Assembly (NCBI GenBank): GCA_030704615.1
Contig: JAKLZA010000032.1
Span: 1-46,000, forward strand
Direction of reading: 5' to 3'
Origin: Takakia lepidozioides
Taxonomy: Eukaryota > Streptophyta > Takakiopsida > Takakiales > Takakiaceae
Length of the DNA: 46,000 nucleotides
Shown here in pieces: positions 45,022 through 46,000 of this stretch. The notes beneath the pieces are model-generated. The model did no database searches and was not told the origin of the DNA. It was given only the letters and a program-made list of their open reading frames with translations. Within the stretch, counting starts at the first letter, position 1; every line of letters begins with the position of its first letter. Made by a program: the position numbers and the translations under genes.

Positions 45022-46000
45022 GTGTATGGGGCCCCTCCACAATGCGATACAGGGGGCGTAGGGGGCGCGCAGACGAGCGATGGGCCAATTTCCGCCCCGC
45101 AAAGCGACGATGTACATGACGAGGACATCATTCCAAGTCAATCTGCCGTTGTATCTTTGTCGCAGGTTGGTGAATTGTACTCAACCCAGCTGCACTTAGG
45201 GGTGAACCTAGCAGACTTGACGCGGGATTTGCCCATGATTTCTGATACTGATACTGAGATGATACATCAAGGTGGAACACCCAAGTGCGAACCTCTTTGT
45301 CCGCAGCCCCAGTCATTTCTTTTGAAGGTCTTAATCGAAGAATCGGGGACCGGCTTGACCCAGAGTCTGTGTATGACTTTGAATCTGGAGATGCTGGGGT
45401 TGAACCCTCGATGCAGCAATGTAAGTATTTGTCAGGATCATGTGGTCAACCTCTCTCAGAATGACCCAGCCTTCGTGGGTCCCATTGATGCGCAGGGTGA
45501 CTCTGCAAGGGGAGGATGCCCTGAAACCGAGGGTTACACTGCACCTGAGGGTGACACTGTGCAGAGAGGAGCAACAGGGAAGGAGGGTACACTGCACCTC
45601 AGGGTGACACTGTGCAGAGAGGAGCAACAGGGAAGGAGGGTTACACTGCACCTCAGGGTGACACTGTGCAGAGAGGAGCAACAGGGAAGGAGGGTTACAC
45701 TGCACCTCAGGGTGACACTGTGTAGAGAGGAGCAACAGGGAAGGAGGGTTACACTTCACCTCAAGGTGACACTACGGATACCGGTGTGGCTGACAATGTC
45801 GTGAGGGACATTGTCGTGGGTGACACACCATTGCCCGTGAACACTGCAACTTCCGTTGAGAGTGACATTGACATGGGTTACACTGATAGGGGTGACACCC
45901 CACAGCCAACCCACATGGTAGATGTCAGTGAGTGTAACACTGTCATGGATGACATTCCACTACCACTAGTCGTGGAAGGTGACACTCCTTTGCCACGGCC
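45022..46000 (+). pseudogene. Unrecognised protein with 18-residue repeats, decayed
   Basis: An open frame from about 45022 (no ATG at its start, so perhaps an internal exon) reads through an acidic, Ser/Thr-rich region into repeats of GYTAPQGDTVQRGATGKE. A missing T in the second repeat (45586) shifts the frame, and a CAG-to-TAG change in the fourth (45723-45725) adds a stop. In the original frame the reading goes on to the window edge with related motifs (GDTPLP, GYTDRGDTPQP). A good splice donor (AAT/GTAAGTATT) lies near 45421. I do not recognise the family. Bases 44897-45021 before it hold only repeated AAAAACCTTT strings. Confidence 0.45.
45532..45774 (+). repeat. 54-bp minisatellite, four to five copies
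   Basis: Units begin at 45532, 45586, 45639, 45693 and 45747; the last is partial. The 54-bp period is 18 codons, so the repeat grew in a coding context. Confidence 0.9.

Overview
The window is nuclear DNA from a large, repeat-rich eukaryotic genome, most likely plant or streptophyte-algal. The evidence is spliced genes with GT-AG introns of 95-150 bp, a TATA box and AATAAA signals, MULE-type transposases with SWIM zinc fingers, and a Ty3/gypsy retrotransposon whose RT resembles the plant Tat/Athila group. I cannot name the species. A charophyte, bryophyte or fern would all fit. I see no rRNA, tRNA, CRISPR array or clear single-copy host gene.

The dominant feature is a pair of very similar DNA transposons in inverted orientation, at 536-15590 and 28902-44896, separated by 13.3 kb. 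Each copy has the same plan. The outer end carries clustered CGTGAGCC motifs. Next comes a Mutator-like (MULE) transposase gene read towards that end, then a short divergent promoter region. From the promoter a second, multi-exon gene is read towards the other end. That gene encodes an acidic, lysine-tailed N-terminus, a ParB-like domain, an AT-hook-like linker and a beta-class (bacterial-type) DNA methyltransferase. A 5-6 kb array of 116-bp satellite monomers lies between exon 1 and exon 2 of the methyltransferase gene, so I place it in a giant first intron. Every monomer can fold into an 18-bp stem closed by a GCAA tetraloop. The element therefore appears to carry its own transposase, its own DNA methyltransferase and a hairpin satellite. 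I do not know this combination from described MULEs, and it is the best candidate here for an undescribed system.

The two copies have decayed in complementary ways. The left copy has an open transposase but a frameshifted methyltransferase. The right copy has a broken transposase but a methyltransferase whose exons 2-10 join in one frame (1053 codons plus stop). Most differences are one-base indels, so assembly error must be considered.

The spacer (15591-28901) holds, in order: the 3' part of a different SWIM-finger MULE/FAR1-like gene with a 66-bp tandem repeat at its end; GACT-rich low-complexity DNA; a set of GCGACCGCCA hairpins; about 2 kb of AT-rich DNA without genes; and a 5'-truncated gypsy element on the minus strand. 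The gypsy element keeps its 3' LTR (20602-21423), polypurine tract, a long extra ORF downstream of integrase (broken by one frameshift and one stop), integrase, RNase H and RT. Its pol frame runs straight into the end of the right transposon.

At the left edge (1-246) lies an N-terminal fragment of a divergent relative of the same transposase. At the right edge (45022-46000) is a decayed reading frame with a 54-bp, 18-codon minisatellite.
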